Below, in pieces: positions 24,323 to 32,433 of a DNA stretch of 32,433 nt. The position numbers and the translations under genes were made by a program. Positions within the stretch are counted from its first letter, which is position 1. Each line of letters starts with the position of its first letter. Source of the DNA: CAYUVF01 sp964448045. GTDB taxonomy: Bacteria; Bacteroidota; Rhodothermia; Rhodothermales; Salinibacteraceae. The stretch covers positions 1-32,433 of the forward strand of contig CAYUVF010000052.1 in assembly GCA_964448045.1 (NCBI GenBank), written 5' to 3'. A model generated the notes under the pieces. It saw only the letters and a list, made by a program, of their open reading frames with translations. It had not been told where the DNA came from and did no database searches.

Positions 24323-25474
24323 ATGATGATGAATGGTCGATCTTCATTCCAGCGCAGCCTGGCCGGGCTGGCGCTATTGCTGCTCGTCGGCGCGCTGCAC
24401 GCGCCGCCGGCTCAGGGGCAGCGCATCGCCAAGTACGGCGCCGACTTTCTGGCGGGCGGCGTCGGGGCGCGCTCGCTCGGCATGGGGGGAGCGCACGTGG
24501 CCATCACGGGCGACGTTACGGCGGGCTACTGGAATCCGGCCGGGCTGCACCAGCTCCAGTATCCTGAGATCGCGTATATGCACGTCGAGCGCTTTGCCGG
24601 GGCTGTCTCCTTCGATTACGGTGCCCTTGCGTGGCCTATCAACGCCCAGTCGACGGTCAGCCTCTCACTCTTCCGGAGCGGCGTGAACGACATCGTCAAC
24701 ACGCTCGACGCCTGGGACCCAGCCCTCGACCAGCCAAAGCCCAACTACGAGAGCTTTATCACGCGCTTTTCGGCGGCGGATTACGCGTTCTTCCTCGGCT
24801 ACAGCCGCCACCTACACGCCGGGTTCACGATGGGCGTCACCGGCAAGATTATCCGGCGCACCATCGGCGACTTTGCCGACGCGTGGGGCTATAGCTTCGA
24901 CGCCGGCGTGCAGTACCGGGCGCGTCGGCTGCGCCTCGGTGCGGTGGTGCAGGACGGCTCGACGATGATGCAAAGCTGGAGCATTAACCCGGAGGCGTTT
25001 GAGGCCTCCGACGGGGAGGGCAACCCGATCCCGTTCGAGGAAGCCTTCGGCCAGGAGCTGCCCGAAGGCGGCACCGAGCTCGTGCTTCCCGTGGTGCGCC
25101 TCGGCGCGGGATGGGCGCAGCCGGTGGGGGCGCATCGGGTGACGCTCGCGGCAGATCTGGACGTGGCCTTCGACGGCCAGCAGGCCTTCGTGCCGAACAT
25201 CGGCGACGTTTCGTTTCATCCGCGGATGGGGGCGGAGTTCAGCTACAAGGGCGTGGCTGCGCTGCGTGCCGGCATCAACCGGATCCAGTACGGCGACGAC
25301 ATCGGGCTGGACGTGACGCCATCGGTAGGGGCCGGGCTGACGCTCAATCAGCTTACCATTGATTTCAGTTTCGGCGACTTCGCCGGGCTCGCGGCGCAGG
25401 ATCTGGGGTACACCTATCGCATCTCGGCGCAGCTCCGGTTGGAACAGCCCGGCCTCAAGCGGGGCGGCAAGTAG
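24323..25474 (+). CDS. PorV/PorQ-family outer-membrane beta-barrel protein
   Basis: A 383-residue exported protein. The signal peptide covers about residues 1-32 (SLAGLALLLLVGALHAPPAQG, cut before QRIAKYG). It is followed by the PorV/PorQ (UPF0164-like) signature: GGVGARSLGMGGAHVAITGD, then VTAGYWNPAGLHQLQYPEI. The rest alternates in hydrophobicity as expected for a FadL-like barrel. PorV and PorQ work with the type IX secretion system in some Bacteroidota, but relatives also occur without it, so a secretion role is not implied. Three in-frame ATG codons in a row (24323, 24326, 24329) leave the exact start open by two residues. The TonB-family gene follows 81 bases downstream and may be co-transcribed. 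Confidence 0.85.
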   Translation: MMMNGRSSFQRSLAGLALLLLVGALHAPPAQGQRIAKYGADFLAGGVGARSLGMGGAHVAITGDVTAGYWNPAGLHQLQYPEIAYMHVERFAGAVSFDYGALAWPINAQSTVSLSLFRSGVNDIVNTLDAWDPALDQPKPNYESFITRFSAADYAFFLGYSRHLHAGFTMGVTGKIIRRTIGDFADAWGYSFDAGVQYRARRLRLGAVVQDGSTMMQSWSINPEAFEASDGEGNPIPFEEAFGQELPEGGTELVLPVVRLGAGWAQPVGAHRVTLAADLDVAFDGQQAFVPNIGDVSFHPRMGAEFSYKGVAALRAGINRIQYGDDIGLDVTPSVGAGLTLNQLTIDFSFGDFAGLAAQDLGYTYRISAQLRLEQPGLKRGGK

Positions 25475-25555
25475 GCCGGGGCGAGCCGGACACAAACGCG
25501 GGGCTGGCGGATACAACGCGTAGCGACGCCCTTTTGATACGCAGGACTGCTTGCC

Positions 25556-26281
25556 ATGGATCGTAGCGACTGGATTGGCCTGGGCACCTCGGTAGCTGTG
25601 CACACGCTGCTGCTGGTTGTTTTTTCGCTCGTGACGGCCATGCAGCCGCAGACGCGCCCGCTCGGCTTCATCGAAGTCGAGTTCGGCGACTTTGCGCGCG
25701 GCCGCCCCGTCGAAGCCGCGGCCGAAACCGAGCCGGCCGAAACCGAGCCGGCCGAGGAAGAGCCGCCCCCCGCCGAGACGCCTGCCGAGGAGCAGCCCGC
25801 GGCGGAGGAGGCGACCGAGCCGATCGACCTGCCCGAGCAGGCCGAGGAGCCGCCCGATGAGGAGACCGTCCCGCCGCCCGACGAAGAAACCGTTCCGCCG
25901 CAGCAAGAAGAGACGTCGCCTCCCGAGGAGCAGCAGGAAGCGAACGAATCGACCGATCCGACCGGCGCTGATACGGGCGACTCGGGCGAGGGCACGACCG
26001 AAGAGAAATCTGCCCCCTACAACATCGAGGGGCTCAACCGCGATCCCGTCTTCGCGCCGATCCCGCAGTACACCGAAAAAGTCGACGCCACCATCCGCGT
26101 GCGCATCACCGTCGATCCGCAGGGGCGCATTGTGCGGCGCATTCCGCTTTTAAAGGGCAATCCCCAGCTGGAGCAGGCCGTTATGGATGCGCTTCAGCGC
26201 TGGCGGTTCAACGCGCTGCCGGGCAACGTCCCACAAGAGCCGCAGACCGGGGTGATCACGTTTCGGTTCCGGCTGGAGTGA
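25556..26281 (+). CDS. TonB-family energy transducer protein
   Basis: A 241-residue TonB-like protein. A single N-terminal membrane anchor (about residues 9-29, GLGTSVAVHTLLLVVFSLVT) is followed by a long proline- and glutamate-rich periplasmic linker. The globular TonB C-terminal domain begins near 165 (DPVFAPIPQYTEKVDATIRV), with DPQGRIVRRIPLLKGNPQ and VMDALQRWRFNALPG. TonB carries energy from ExbBD to outer-membrane receptors such as SusC. The linker has internal repeats: TEPAE twice in a row, and PPxDEETVP twice. These are also direct repeats in the DNA (25728-25760, 25857-25900) and may vary in number. No exbB or exbD is adjacent. Confidence 0.88.
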   Translation: MDRSDWIGLGTSVAVHTLLLVVFSLVTAMQPQTRPLGFIEVEFGDFARGRPVEAAAETEPAETEPAEEEPPPAETPAEEQPAAEEATEPIDLPEQAEEPPDEETVPPPDEETVPPQQEETSPPEEQQEANESTDPTGADTGDSGEGTTEEKSAPYNIEGLNRDPVFAPIPQYTEKVDATIRVRITVDPQGRIVRRIPLLKGNPQLEQAVMDALQRWRFNALPGNVPQEPQTGVITFRFRLE

Positions 26282-26436
26282 CGGGGCGCCTCGGCCGGGG
26301 GAACGGAGCGGCTTGCAGGGGCCCCGAGCGCTCCGCTTGACGGAGAGGCGGCTGTCTCGCATGTTAGGAGAGCCGGATCGGCGCCCTGCGGATCCGCCGC
26401 GCCCCGCTGCTCGCTTCCATCTGCATTGCCCGACGT

Positions 26437-28464
26437 ATGGCTGCCTCCAACCGCCTTTCCCTCCGCGCCGTCTCCGATGCGCCCGCTGTCGATATGGCGG
26501 AGCTCGACGTAGAGGGGCTCACCCGTGCACTTCTTATCCCGCGCGTCATCGAAGAAAAGATGCTCCGGCTGATCCGGCAGGGGCGCATCTCGAAGTGGTT
26601 CAGCGGCTACGGGCAGGAGGCGATCTCCGTCGGGGCCGTGTGGGCGCTCCAGGAGCGCGACTACCTGCTGCCGATGCATCGCAACCTCGGCCTGTGGACC
26701 ACGCGCGGCGTGCCGCTCAAGCCGCTCTTCTGCCAGCTCATGGGGCGGCAGGGCGGCTTCACCAAGGGGCGCGACCGGACGTTTCACTTCGGCTTGCCGG
26801 AGCGCCGCATCATCGGGATGATCTCACACATGGCGGCGATGCTGCCCGTGGCGTGCGGCCTCGGGCAGGCGGCGCAGTACCGGGACGACGACTTCGTCGC
26901 AGTAGCCTTCACTGGCGAGGGCGGCTCGCGCGAGGGTGACTTTCACGAAGCGCTCAACCTGGCTGGCGTCTGGAAGCTGCCGGTCGTTTTTATCGTGGAG
27001 AACAACCAGTACGGCCTGTCGACGCCGGCCGACGAGGCGCTCGCCAATCCGGATGTCGCCGATGCGGGAGCGGCCTACGACCTTCCCAGCGGCATGGTCG
27101 ACGGCAACGACGTGCTGGAGGTGATCGGTGCGGTGCAGCGGGCGGCCGGATGGGCGCGGGCGGGCAACGGGCCCGTGCTGCTGGAGATGAAGACCTTCCG
27201 GATGCGCGGCCACGAAGAGGCGTCCGGCACGGCGTACGTCCCCGACGCGTTGATGGAGACGTGGGCCGAGCGGGACCCCATCGAGCGCTGGACGCAGGCG
27301 GTCGTCGCCGCCGGCGCGCTCACGGACGAGCGCATCGCGTCCCTCCGCGACGACCTGGAGGCGCAGATCGATCAGGTCGCCGAACATGCGCTGAGCCAGC
27401 CCGAGGTGACGAGCACGCCCGCTGCCGAGCGCGCCGACCTGTTTGCTCCGGCGCCCGATCCCGAGCCCGCCCCCGACGGGGTTCCGGCCGAAGAAAAACG
27501 CTTCATCGATGCGATCAGTGAGGGGTTGGAGCAGGCGATGGAAGCCGAGGACAGCCTTCTCCTGATGGGGCAGGACATCGCCGCGTACGGCGGTGTCTTC
27601 AAAGTGACCGAAGGCTTTCTGGAGCGCTTCGGGCCCGAGCGCGTCCGCAACACGCCGATTATCGAGAGCGGAGCCATCGGGGCGGCGCTCGGCCTCGCGA
27701 TCGAGGGAGTGCGTCCCGTCGTCGAGATGCAGTACGCCGACTTCATCGCGTGCGGCTTCAACCAGACCGTCAACAATCTGGCGAAGACGCACTACCGCTG
27801 GGATCAGCCCGTCAACGTGACGATTCGCGCGCCGTTTGGCGGCGGCATGGGGGCGGGGCCGTTTCACTCGCAGTCGATGGAGGCCTGGTTCGCGCACGTG
27901 CCGGGGCTGAAAGTCGTTGTCCCGGCGACGCCCCGCGATGCGAAGGGCCTGCTCCTGACGGCGCTGGACGATCCGAACCCGGTGCTGTTCTTCGAGCACA
28001 AGAAGCTGTACCGCTCGCTCCGCGGCGCCGTGCCGCTGCCGATGTATCAAATCCCCTTCGGCGCGGCGCGGATCGCCCGCGCGGGGACAGATGTCACGAT
28101 CGTGACGTACGGCATCGGCGTGCAGTGGGCGCTGGAGGAGGCCGCCCATCAGGCCGAGGCGAATGGCGTATCCGTCGAAGTGGTCGATCTGCGGACGCTC
28201 GTGCCGTGGGATCGCGAGGCAGTGCGCGCGTCGCTGGCCAAGACGAACCGGGTGCTCGTCCTTCACGAAGCGACCCGCACGGGCGGCTTCGGCGCCGAGC
28301 TGGCCGCCACCCTTGCCGAGGAGCACTTCACCCTGCTTGACGCCCCGCCGACGCGCGTGGCAGCCGCGGACCTGCCGGTGCCCTTCGCGCGGCCGCTGGA
28401 ACGCGACATCTTCTCGGCGCAGCACAAGCTACGCCCCGCGCTGGACACGCTGCTGGCCTTTTGA
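26437..28464 (+). CDS. 2-oxoacid dehydrogenase E1 component, fused alpha and beta subunits
   Basis: A 675-residue thiamine-diphosphate enzyme that decarboxylates a 2-oxoacid, most likely branched-chain (2-oxoisovalerate) or pyruvate, and passes the acyl group to lipoyl-E2. The alpha part is about residues 20-300. It has RQGRISKWFSGYGQEAISVG and the ThDP motif starting GEGGSREGDFHEALNLAG at 160 and ending in VENNQYG. The beta part runs from about residue 350 to the end, with GQDIAAYGGVFKVTEGF, NTPIIESGAIGAALGLAIEG and FGGGMGAGPFHSQSMEAWFA. A proline/alanine-rich linker joins them. Alpha/beta E1 fusions are well known in Bacteroidota and are not a novelty. No E2 or E3 gene is adjacent. The gene is convergent with the small hypothetical gene at 28489. 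Confidence 0.92.
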   Translation: MAASNRLSLRAVSDAPAVDMAELDVEGLTRALLIPRVIEEKMLRLIRQGRISKWFSGYGQEAISVGAVWALQERDYLLPMHRNLGLWTTRGVPLKPLFCQLMGRQGGFTKGRDRTFHFGLPERRIIGMISHMAAMLPVACGLGQAAQYRDDDFVAVAFTGEGGSREGDFHEALNLAGVWKLPVVFIVENNQYGLSTPADEALANPDVADAGAAYDLPSGMVDGNDVLEVIGAVQRAAGWARAGNGPVLLEMKTFRMRGHEEASGTAYVPDALMETWAERDPIERWTQAVVAAGALTDERIASLRDDLEAQIDQVAEHALSQPEVTSTPAAERADLFAPAPDPEPAPDGVPAEEKRFIDAISEGLEQAMEAEDSLLLMGQDIAAYGGVFKVTEGFLERFGPERVRNTPIIESGAIGAALGLAIEGVRPVVEMQYADFIACGFNQTVNNLAKTHYRWDQPVNVTIRAPFGGGMGAGPFHSQSMEAWFAHVPGLKVVVPATPRDAKGLLLTALDDPNPVLFFEHKKLYRSLRGAVPLPMYQIPFGAARIARAGTDVTIVTYGIGVQWALEEAAHQAEANGVSVEVVDLRTLVPWDREAVRASLAKTNRVLVLHEATRTGGFGAELAATLAEEHFTLLDAPPTRVAAADLPVPFARPLERDIFSAQHKLRPALDTLLAF

Positions 28465-28488
28465 GGCGGGGCGTCCTCTTCGGCCCGT

Positions 28489-28743
28489 TCACCATTGCTC
28501 GTAGTGATTGACCTCGTCATCGAGGTTGCTGTGCTCGCCTTCGACGATGCCAACGACGAAGAGGCCGGTCTTCGACTCCAGTTCGGCGAGGGCGCTGGTC
28601 TTCGGAGCCTGGCGACCCTTGCGCTTGATGAACTCGTCGTCGAGCGCAAAGCGGGCGGCTTCACTTGGCGAATCGGCCGAGGTGACATTCGTGAAGGCAT
28701 CAAATCCGTCTTTTTCGAAACCGATGACGGTATAGGTGGGCAT
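28489..28743 (-). CDS. Small hypothetical protein
   Basis: An 84-residue protein I do not recognise. It begins MPTYTVIGFEKDG, an amphipathic strand pattern, continues with an alanine-rich helix (SADSPSEAARFALDDEFIKR), and ends in a strand FVVGIVEGEHSNLDDEVNHY. The alternation beta-alpha-beta and the lack of signal peptide or membrane segment suggest a small cytoplasmic fold. It is acidic overall. It converges with the E1 gene (24-base gap) and diverges from the YodC-like gene. It was kept because it has good codon usage and a start and stop that fit the space between two clear genes. Confidence 0.6.
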   Translation of the reverse strand: MPTYTVIGFEKDGFDAFTNVTSADSPSEAARFALDDEFIKRKGRQAPKTSALAELESKTGLFVVGIVEGEHSNLDDEVNHYEQW

Positions 28744-28948
28744 AGGATCGGTTGAGATTGACGTGGGCAGATCGGGATGAATCGCGCATGAGGGCCGCCG
28801 TCTAATGACGGCGCGGCGTTCATACGATTGCCGCCTCCGAAGTTTCCCGCAGACCGGTCGGGGCAGCGTTGCGCCTCTGCCGATTGACCTCTACCTTGTC
28901 CATTCAAGAGGCCGACCGAATTCCTGCCAAACCCACTCCCATCGCGTG

Positions 28949-29176
28949 ATGAGCACCTTCGACATTGGCGATGTCGTCCGCCTGAAATCGGGCGGTCCGA
29001 AAATGACGGTGACGCGCGTCATCCAGCGCCGCGAGGGCATGCTCGACGAGATGATGACCAAGGTCCAGGGCCTTAGCGCCGGCGACGTGGTCTGCACCTG
29101 GTTCAATGGCGACACGAAAGAAGAGTCGGGCTTTGCCGCCGATGCGCTGGAGCCCGTCCACCCCCGCAAGCGATGA
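28949..29176 (+). CDS. YodC-like DUF2158 family protein
   Basis: A 75-residue protein with the DUF2158 (YodC) pattern: FDIGDVVRLKSGGPKMTV at the start, a middle GDVVCTWFNGDTKEE, and an ending FAADALEPV. Members are small SH3-like barrels of unknown function. Compared with the usual family member of about 60 residues there is an insert of some 15 residues (IQRREGMLDEMMTKVQGLSA). The longer frame upstream of 28949 has no family similarity, so the ATG at 28949 is taken as the start. Its stop overlaps the start of the next gene as ATGA, implying coupled translation. Confidence 0.8.
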   Translation: MSTFDIGDVVRLKSGGPKMTVTRVIQRREGMLDEMMTKVQGLSAGDVVCTWFNGDTKEESGFAADALEPVHPRKR

Positions 29177-29919
29177 CCACGGAGCCGACGCTCGATCAGT
29201 TGTGGGCCGCGGCGCCTCGGAGCACCGACGCCTTCGATCCAGACCAGTTGGGCACGCTGCCCGATCCGGCGCGCCGCTATCTTACGCGCGCCATCGCGCC
29301 GGGCACGCCACGGGTTTCGGCCGTGCGCCTGTCGATGCACGGCGAGATCAAGCTCGGGGCATGGCGCTCATTCGAGGCCGAGCAAGTAATCGTGTGGGAG
29401 CGCGGGCTGATCTGGCAAGCGACCGTGCGGATGTGGGGACTGCCCATCCGCGGGGCCGATCGGCTGGTGGAAGGGCGCGGGGCGATGCGCTGGGCGCTGT
29501 TCGGCCTGCTGCCGCTCGTGCGCCAGTCGGGGGCCGACATCGTGCGCTCAACTGTCGGGCGGATGGCGGCCGAGACCGTCTGGTGCCCGACGATGCTTTG
29601 CCGCGAGGCGGTCCGGTGGACCGCCGAGGGGCCGTCGCGCGCCCGGGCCCGCCTTACCAAATGGGGCGAAACAGTGGAGCCTATCTTTACGGTCGACGAG
29701 ACCGGACGCCTCGACCGCGTGGCTCTCATGCGTTGGGGGGATCCGGACGATGCGGGCTTCCGCTACATGCCCTTCGGCGGCATCGTGGAGGACGAGCGCA
29801 CCGTGCAGGGAATCACCATCCCGACGCGGCTGCGGGTAGGTTGGCACATCGGCACGGACCGCTTCGAGGCCGAGGGCTGCTTCTTTCGGGGTGTGGTCGA
29901 TACCGTGCAGTTCCGGTGA
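29173..29919 (+). CDS. DUF6544-like protein
   Basis: A 248-residue protein resembling the DUF6544 family, whose function is unknown. Features of the family visible here are the early LPDPARRYLTRAI, VRLSMHGEIKLGAWRSFEAE and WERGLIWQATVRMWGLPIRG, the middle GRMAAETVWCPTMLC, and the late YMPFGGIVEDERTVQGITIP and GWHIGTDRFEAEG. There is no signal peptide; one moderately hydrophobic segment (LFGLLPLV) is too short for a membrane helix. The fold is probably a beta-rich lipid- or ligand-binding scaffold, but this is inference. It overlaps the DUF2158 gene by 4 bases, so the two are one translational unit. Confidence 0.75.
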   Translation: MTTEPTLDQLWAAAPRSTDAFDPDQLGTLPDPARRYLTRAIAPGTPRVSAVRLSMHGEIKLGAWRSFEAEQVIVWERGLIWQATVRMWGLPIRGADRLVEGRGAMRWALFGLLPLVRQSGADIVRSTVGRMAAETVWCPTMLCREAVRWTAEGPSRARARLTKWGETVEPIFTVDETGRLDRVALMRWGDPDDAGFRYMPFGGIVEDERTVQGITIPTRLRVGWHIGTDRFEAEGCFFRGVVDTVQFR

Positions 29920-29935
29920 GGGCATCCGGCGGATT

Positions 29936-29969
29936 GGTATAGCGGTTGGAGGGGTATAGCGGTTGGAGG
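29936..29969 (+). repeat. Perfect 17-base tandem duplication
   Basis: The 17 bases GGTATAGCGGTTGGAGG at 29936-29952 are repeated exactly at 29953-29969, in the spacer between the DUF6544-like gene and the glutamine amidotransferase gene. A recent slippage event is the simplest explanation. The unit's role is unknown. Confidence 0.9.
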
Positions 29970-30070
29970 TGTAACGCTTTCAGGGCCGAGTCCACGAGGA
30001 AAGAGGAGCCGTTTCGTCCGTTCAATCCCCCGATGCTCCTTCGCCCGCTTTTGCACGAACCGTTCAACGT

Positions 30071-30880
30071 ATGTGCCGCCTCTACGGATTTCACGCGAGT
30101 CATCCCACCCAACCGGCCTGCGACCTGCTCGACGCGCAGAATGCACTCATCGCGCAGAGCCAAGAAGACGCGCGCGGCCTCTCAAACCCTGACGGGTGGG
30201 GCATGGGGGTGATCTCGGAGGGAACGGCGACGTGCCATCGGCAGGTGGCGCCCGCGTCGAAGAGCGCCGATTTTCGAGAGCGCGCCCTCCACGTCGAGGG
30301 CACGACCGTCCTCGCGCACGTGCGTCGCGCGACCATTGGCACGCCCTCCGAGGCCAACACGCACCCCTTTCGCGATGGCGACGCCTTTCTGATTCATAAC
30401 GGCCACGTCGAAGCCTTCGAATCGATCCAGCCGTGGCTTCTGCAGGCACTCTCGGTCGAGGAAGAAGCGGCGATCCAGGGCACGACCGATAGCGAACACG
30501 TTTTCCAGCTGGCCCGTGCGCAGCGCCGGAAGCACCCGGACGAGCCGATGCGCGGCGCGCTCCGCCGGGCGATTCAGCAGGTGATCGACTGGAGCGCAAC
30601 GGTCGAGCCCGAGGCCGAGGTGGCGCTCAACACGCTCTGGAGCGACGGCGACCGGCTGGCCGGCTCACGCTTGAACCGCTCGCTCTGGTACCTGAAGCGC
30701 ACCGCGCCCTACGCCTGTCCCATCTGCGGGCGCGACCACGCCCGGCCCGACGACGGCACGCCCTATCGCACCGTGGTCTTCGCCTCCGAGCGCATCACCG
30801 ATGAGGACTGGATCCGGGTGCCAAACGAATCGGTCTTCGAGGTGACGAGCGATGGCGAGGTGACCATCGAGCCGTTGTAA
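30071..30880 (+). CDS. Class II glutamine amidotransferase (YafJ-like)
   Basis: A 269-residue protein of the N-terminal nucleophile (Ntn) glutamine amidotransferase family. After removal of the initiator methionine, Cys2 becomes the catalytic nucleophile (MCRLYGFHASHP). Other family motifs are NPDGWGMGVIS, VLAHVRRATIGTPSEANTHPF and LIHNGHVEAF. It lacks a synthase domain, so the acceptor of the released ammonia is unknown. Near the C-terminus CPICGRDHARPDDG looks like half of a zinc-ribbon, an unusual addition for this family. It stands alone, 151 bases from the previous gene, with the 17-base tandem duplication in between. Assignment to the family is firm, function is not. Confidence 0.9.
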   Translation: MCRLYGFHASHPTQPACDLLDAQNALIAQSQEDARGLSNPDGWGMGVISEGTATCHRQVAPASKSADFRERALHVEGTTVLAHVRRATIGTPSEANTHPFRDGDAFLIHNGHVEAFESIQPWLLQALSVEEEAAIQGTTDSEHVFQLARAQRRKHPDEPMRGALRRAIQQVIDWSATVEPEAEVALNTLWSDGDRLAGSRLNRSLWYLKRTAPYACPICGRDHARPDDGTPYRTVVFASERITDEDWIRVPNESVFEVTSDGEVTIEPL

Positions 30881-30992
30881 CTGGTGGAGCGGTGGCGCGG
30901 CTCGGAACCACTTGAATCCGTCATCTGGAATTCGTTTCTTGGGTACATCCGATGTCAGGAATGGACCCCTGTTTGGATGGACCCACTCCACG

Positions 30993-31550
30993 ATGCCCTC
31001 GCTCGACCGACGTCTTCACCTCCTGAACGCCGCGCTCCTGCTCGGGCTCTGGGGCGGTAGCCTGTGGGCCTATCCGCAGCTCCCCGAGACCATCCCGATG
31101 CACTACGGCCTGACCGGCGCCGCCGACCGCCTCGCAGACGCTACCCTTGGCCGCTGGCTCCTCCTGCCCGTCGTGGCGGTCCTCACCGCCGTGAGCACCT
31201 ACGGCGGCGCGTTCGTGATCCGAGCCCAGCCCGAGGCGCTGTCGGTGCCGTCGGCCGATGCCCGGCAGCTGAACGAAGCCGGCCGCCGGCGCCTCGCCGC
31301 CGCGACCCAGCGGCTCTTGTACGGGATGACGGCGCTGGTTACGGGCCTCTTCGGCGCGCTGCAGGTCGGTAATTATCTCGTGGCCGTGCACGAGCTGACA
31401 GCCCTTCCGCCGCCGATCAGCGGGGCGATCTATGGCGCCATCGGGGCGATCCTGGCGCTAACGGTGGGGCATGTGATCTACCAGCGGCGGCTGGCCGATC
31501 GGCTCGTGGACCGCGACACCTACATCCGCTCCGCACACCCGTCCGATTAG
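30993..31550 (+). CDS. DUF1648 domain membrane protein
   Basis: A 185-residue membrane protein. The first half holds the DUF1648 pattern: a transmembrane segment (LLNAALLLGLWGGSLWAYP) followed by LPETIPMHYGLTGAADRLAD, where the HYGLTG turn is the family hallmark. Further hydrophobic segments follow at about residues 55-75, 105-127 and 139-160, giving four in all. SdpI-type immunity proteins share this domain, but DUF1648 proteins are common and most have no known role, so immunity is not claimed. The start at ATG 30993 was chosen because the upstream part of the frame is not membrane-like. Confidence 0.8.
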   Translation: MPSLDRRLHLLNAALLLGLWGGSLWAYPQLPETIPMHYGLTGAADRLADATLGRWLLLPVVAVLTAVSTYGGAFVIRAQPEALSVPSADARQLNEAGRRRLAAATQRLLYGMTALVTGLFGALQVGNYLVAVHELTALPPPISGAIYGAIGAILALTVGHVIYQRRLADRLVDRDTYIRSAHPSD

Positions 31551-31586
31551 TTGCGTTTCTCTTCGCCGATCATCAATGGACCGATA

Positions 31587-32433
31587 ATGATACGCTGCCC
31601 CTGCCGGATCGCTCGCCTCCTGCCGCGCCTCATCACATGGGGGCTCATCGCACTTGTTGGACTCCTTGCGACCGACGCCATGGCACAAGACGTGCCCCGC
31701 ATCCGTGATCTCGGCCTGCAGCCCGGCATCTTCTCGCCCGGGGCGTACAACGCCATTACCGATGTGGCGGGCGTGCAGGTGGGGCACCAGACGCTTCGGC
31801 GGGGCGACAGCGTCCGCACCGGCGTCACGGCGATCCGGCCGCACGGGGGGAACCTCTTTCGGGAGAAAGTGCCCGCAGCCGTGTACGTCGGCAACGGCTT
31901 CGGAAAAGCAGCGGGCTTTCTTCAGGTGCAGGAGCTGGGCACGATCGAGACGCCCATCGTGCTGACGAACACGCTGAGCGTCGGCACGGCCGTAGAGGCG
32001 GTAGTCCAGTGGACCCTTCGCCAGCCCGGCAACGAGGACGTCGGCTCGGTCAATGCAGTAGTGGGCGAAACGAACGACGGCTACCTCAACGACATCCGGG
32101 GGATGCACGTGACGCGCGAGGACGTCTCGGCCGCAATCGAGGCGGCTGCAGGCGGGCCCGTCGCGGAGGGGAGCGTCGGCGCCGGAACGGGAACGAGCAC
32201 GCTCGGATGGAAGGGCGGCATCGGGACGGCGTCCCGGGTGCTGCCGGCGGCGCTGGGGGGCTATACAATCGGGGCGCTGGTGCAAACCAACTACGGCGGG
32301 GTCCTGCGGATCGACGGGGTGCACGTGGGCGAGGCGCTCGGGCGCTACAGCTACCGGTCGGTTGTTGAGGGGGAGGAGCCGCCCGATGAGGGGCCAGACG
32401 ACGACGGCTCGTGCATGATCGTGCTGGCCACCG
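31587..32433 (+). CDS. Exported P1-family (DmpA-type) peptidase, 3' partial
   Basis: The frame starts at ATG 31587 and runs off the right edge after about 282 residues. P1 peptidases (DmpA, BapA) are N-terminal-nucleophile aminopeptidases activated by self-cleavage before a serine. The family motifs are present: IRDLGLQPGIFSPGAYNAIT, ITDVAGVQVGHQT, VGETNDGYLNDIRGMHV, VGAGTGTSTLGWKGGIGTAS and VQTNYGG. The likely self-cleavage site is DDDG|SCMIVLAT, with the nucleophile S275 encoded at 32409-32411, just inside the window. A signal peptide (LITWGLIALVGLLATDAMA, cut before QDVPR) predicts export to the periplasm. The substrate is unknown; DmpA relatives release N-terminal D- or beta-amino acids. 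Confidence 0.93.
   Translation, partial: MIRCPCRIARLLPRLITWGLIALVGLLATDAMAQDVPRIRDLGLQPGIFSPGAYNAITDVAGVQVGHQTLRRGDSVRTGVTAIRPHGGNLFREKVPAAVYVGNGFGKAAGFLQVQELGTIETPIVLTNTLSVGTAVEAVVQWTLRQPGNEDVGSVNAVVGETNDGYLNDIRGMHVTREDVSAAIEAAAGGPVAEGSVGAGTGTSTLGWKGGIGTASRVLPAALGGYTIGALVQTNYGGVLRIDGVHVGEALGRYSYRSVVEGEEPPDEGPDDDGSCMIVLAT

Noticed and set aside
26304..26335. Hairpin CGGAGCG/CGCTCCG after the TonB-like gene as a terminator
   Set aside because: The 18-base loop is long, no T tract follows, and the region is so GC-rich that such stems are expected by chance.
26824..28425. Minus-strand open frame of 533 codons opposite the E1 gene
   Set aside because: It is antisense to an unmistakable thiamine-diphosphate enzyme and has an arginine/glycine/histidine-rich composition without motifs.
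30993..31550. SdpI-type bacteriocin immunity protein
   Set aside because: Only the DUF1648 part is evident and there is no toxin gene nearby; the domain alone does not indicate immunity.

Overview
The window is high-GC bacterial chromosome. It has about 29 protein-coding genes and I saw no rRNA or tRNA genes. Several features point to Bacteroidota in the wide sense, most likely Rhodothermota (Salinibacter/Longimonas-like): a SusC/SusD pair, a PorV/PorQ-type outer-membrane protein, lipoproteins with bacterial lipoboxes, a fused E1 alpha/beta 2-oxoacid dehydrogenase, separate SpmA/SpmB proteins, and mostly weak Shine-Dalgarno sequences. The lineage is inferred from gene content, not from a marker-gene comparison.

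Layout. 1-1551: end of an M14 zinc peptidase and a free-standing glycogen-binding (CBM48) protein. 1568-3185 (minus): spmB and spmA, separated by a heptamer-repeat spacer. 3415-3928: a Bor-like lipoprotein with an apparent frameshift in its signal peptide, followed by a terminator. 3946-7407: uvrC (minus) between two toxin-antitoxin-like modules. These are a DUF4258/DUF2283 pair abutting the uvrC stop codon and a ribbon-helix-helix/PIN pair beyond its start. A second copy of the uvrC C-terminal tail lies on the far side of the DUF4258/DUF2283 pair. 7534-15090: AbgT-family transporter, flavin monooxygenase, envelope-type MsrA and MsrB, an oxidoreductase/aldo-keto reductase fusion, and another aldo-keto reductase. 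15266-20561: a nutrient-uptake locus with a plug-like lipoprotein, a SusC that lacks its N-terminus, SusD, a small lipoprotein and a strong terminator. 20581-28464: methylmalonyl-CoA epimerase/alpha-beta hydrolase fusion, CDF metal transporter, RsmB, PorV/PorQ-like protein, TonB-family protein and E1 alpha-beta fusion. 28489-32433: small hypothetical protein, YodC-like DUF2158 protein, DUF6544-like protein, class II glutamine amidotransferase, DUF1648 membrane protein and the start of an exported P1-family peptidase.

Most genes are ordinary housekeeping or envelope functions. The unusual signals are structural. They are (i) the uvrC tail duplication bracketing a small two-gene cassette; (ii) short AAC-rich repeats of about 7 bp in spacers, which bracket the PIN module and also form the linker of the oxidoreductase fusion; (iii) the 5'-truncated susC next to a weak inverted-repeat pair; and (iv) the broken signal peptide of the Bor-like protein. 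No intergenic gap exceeds 300 bases.
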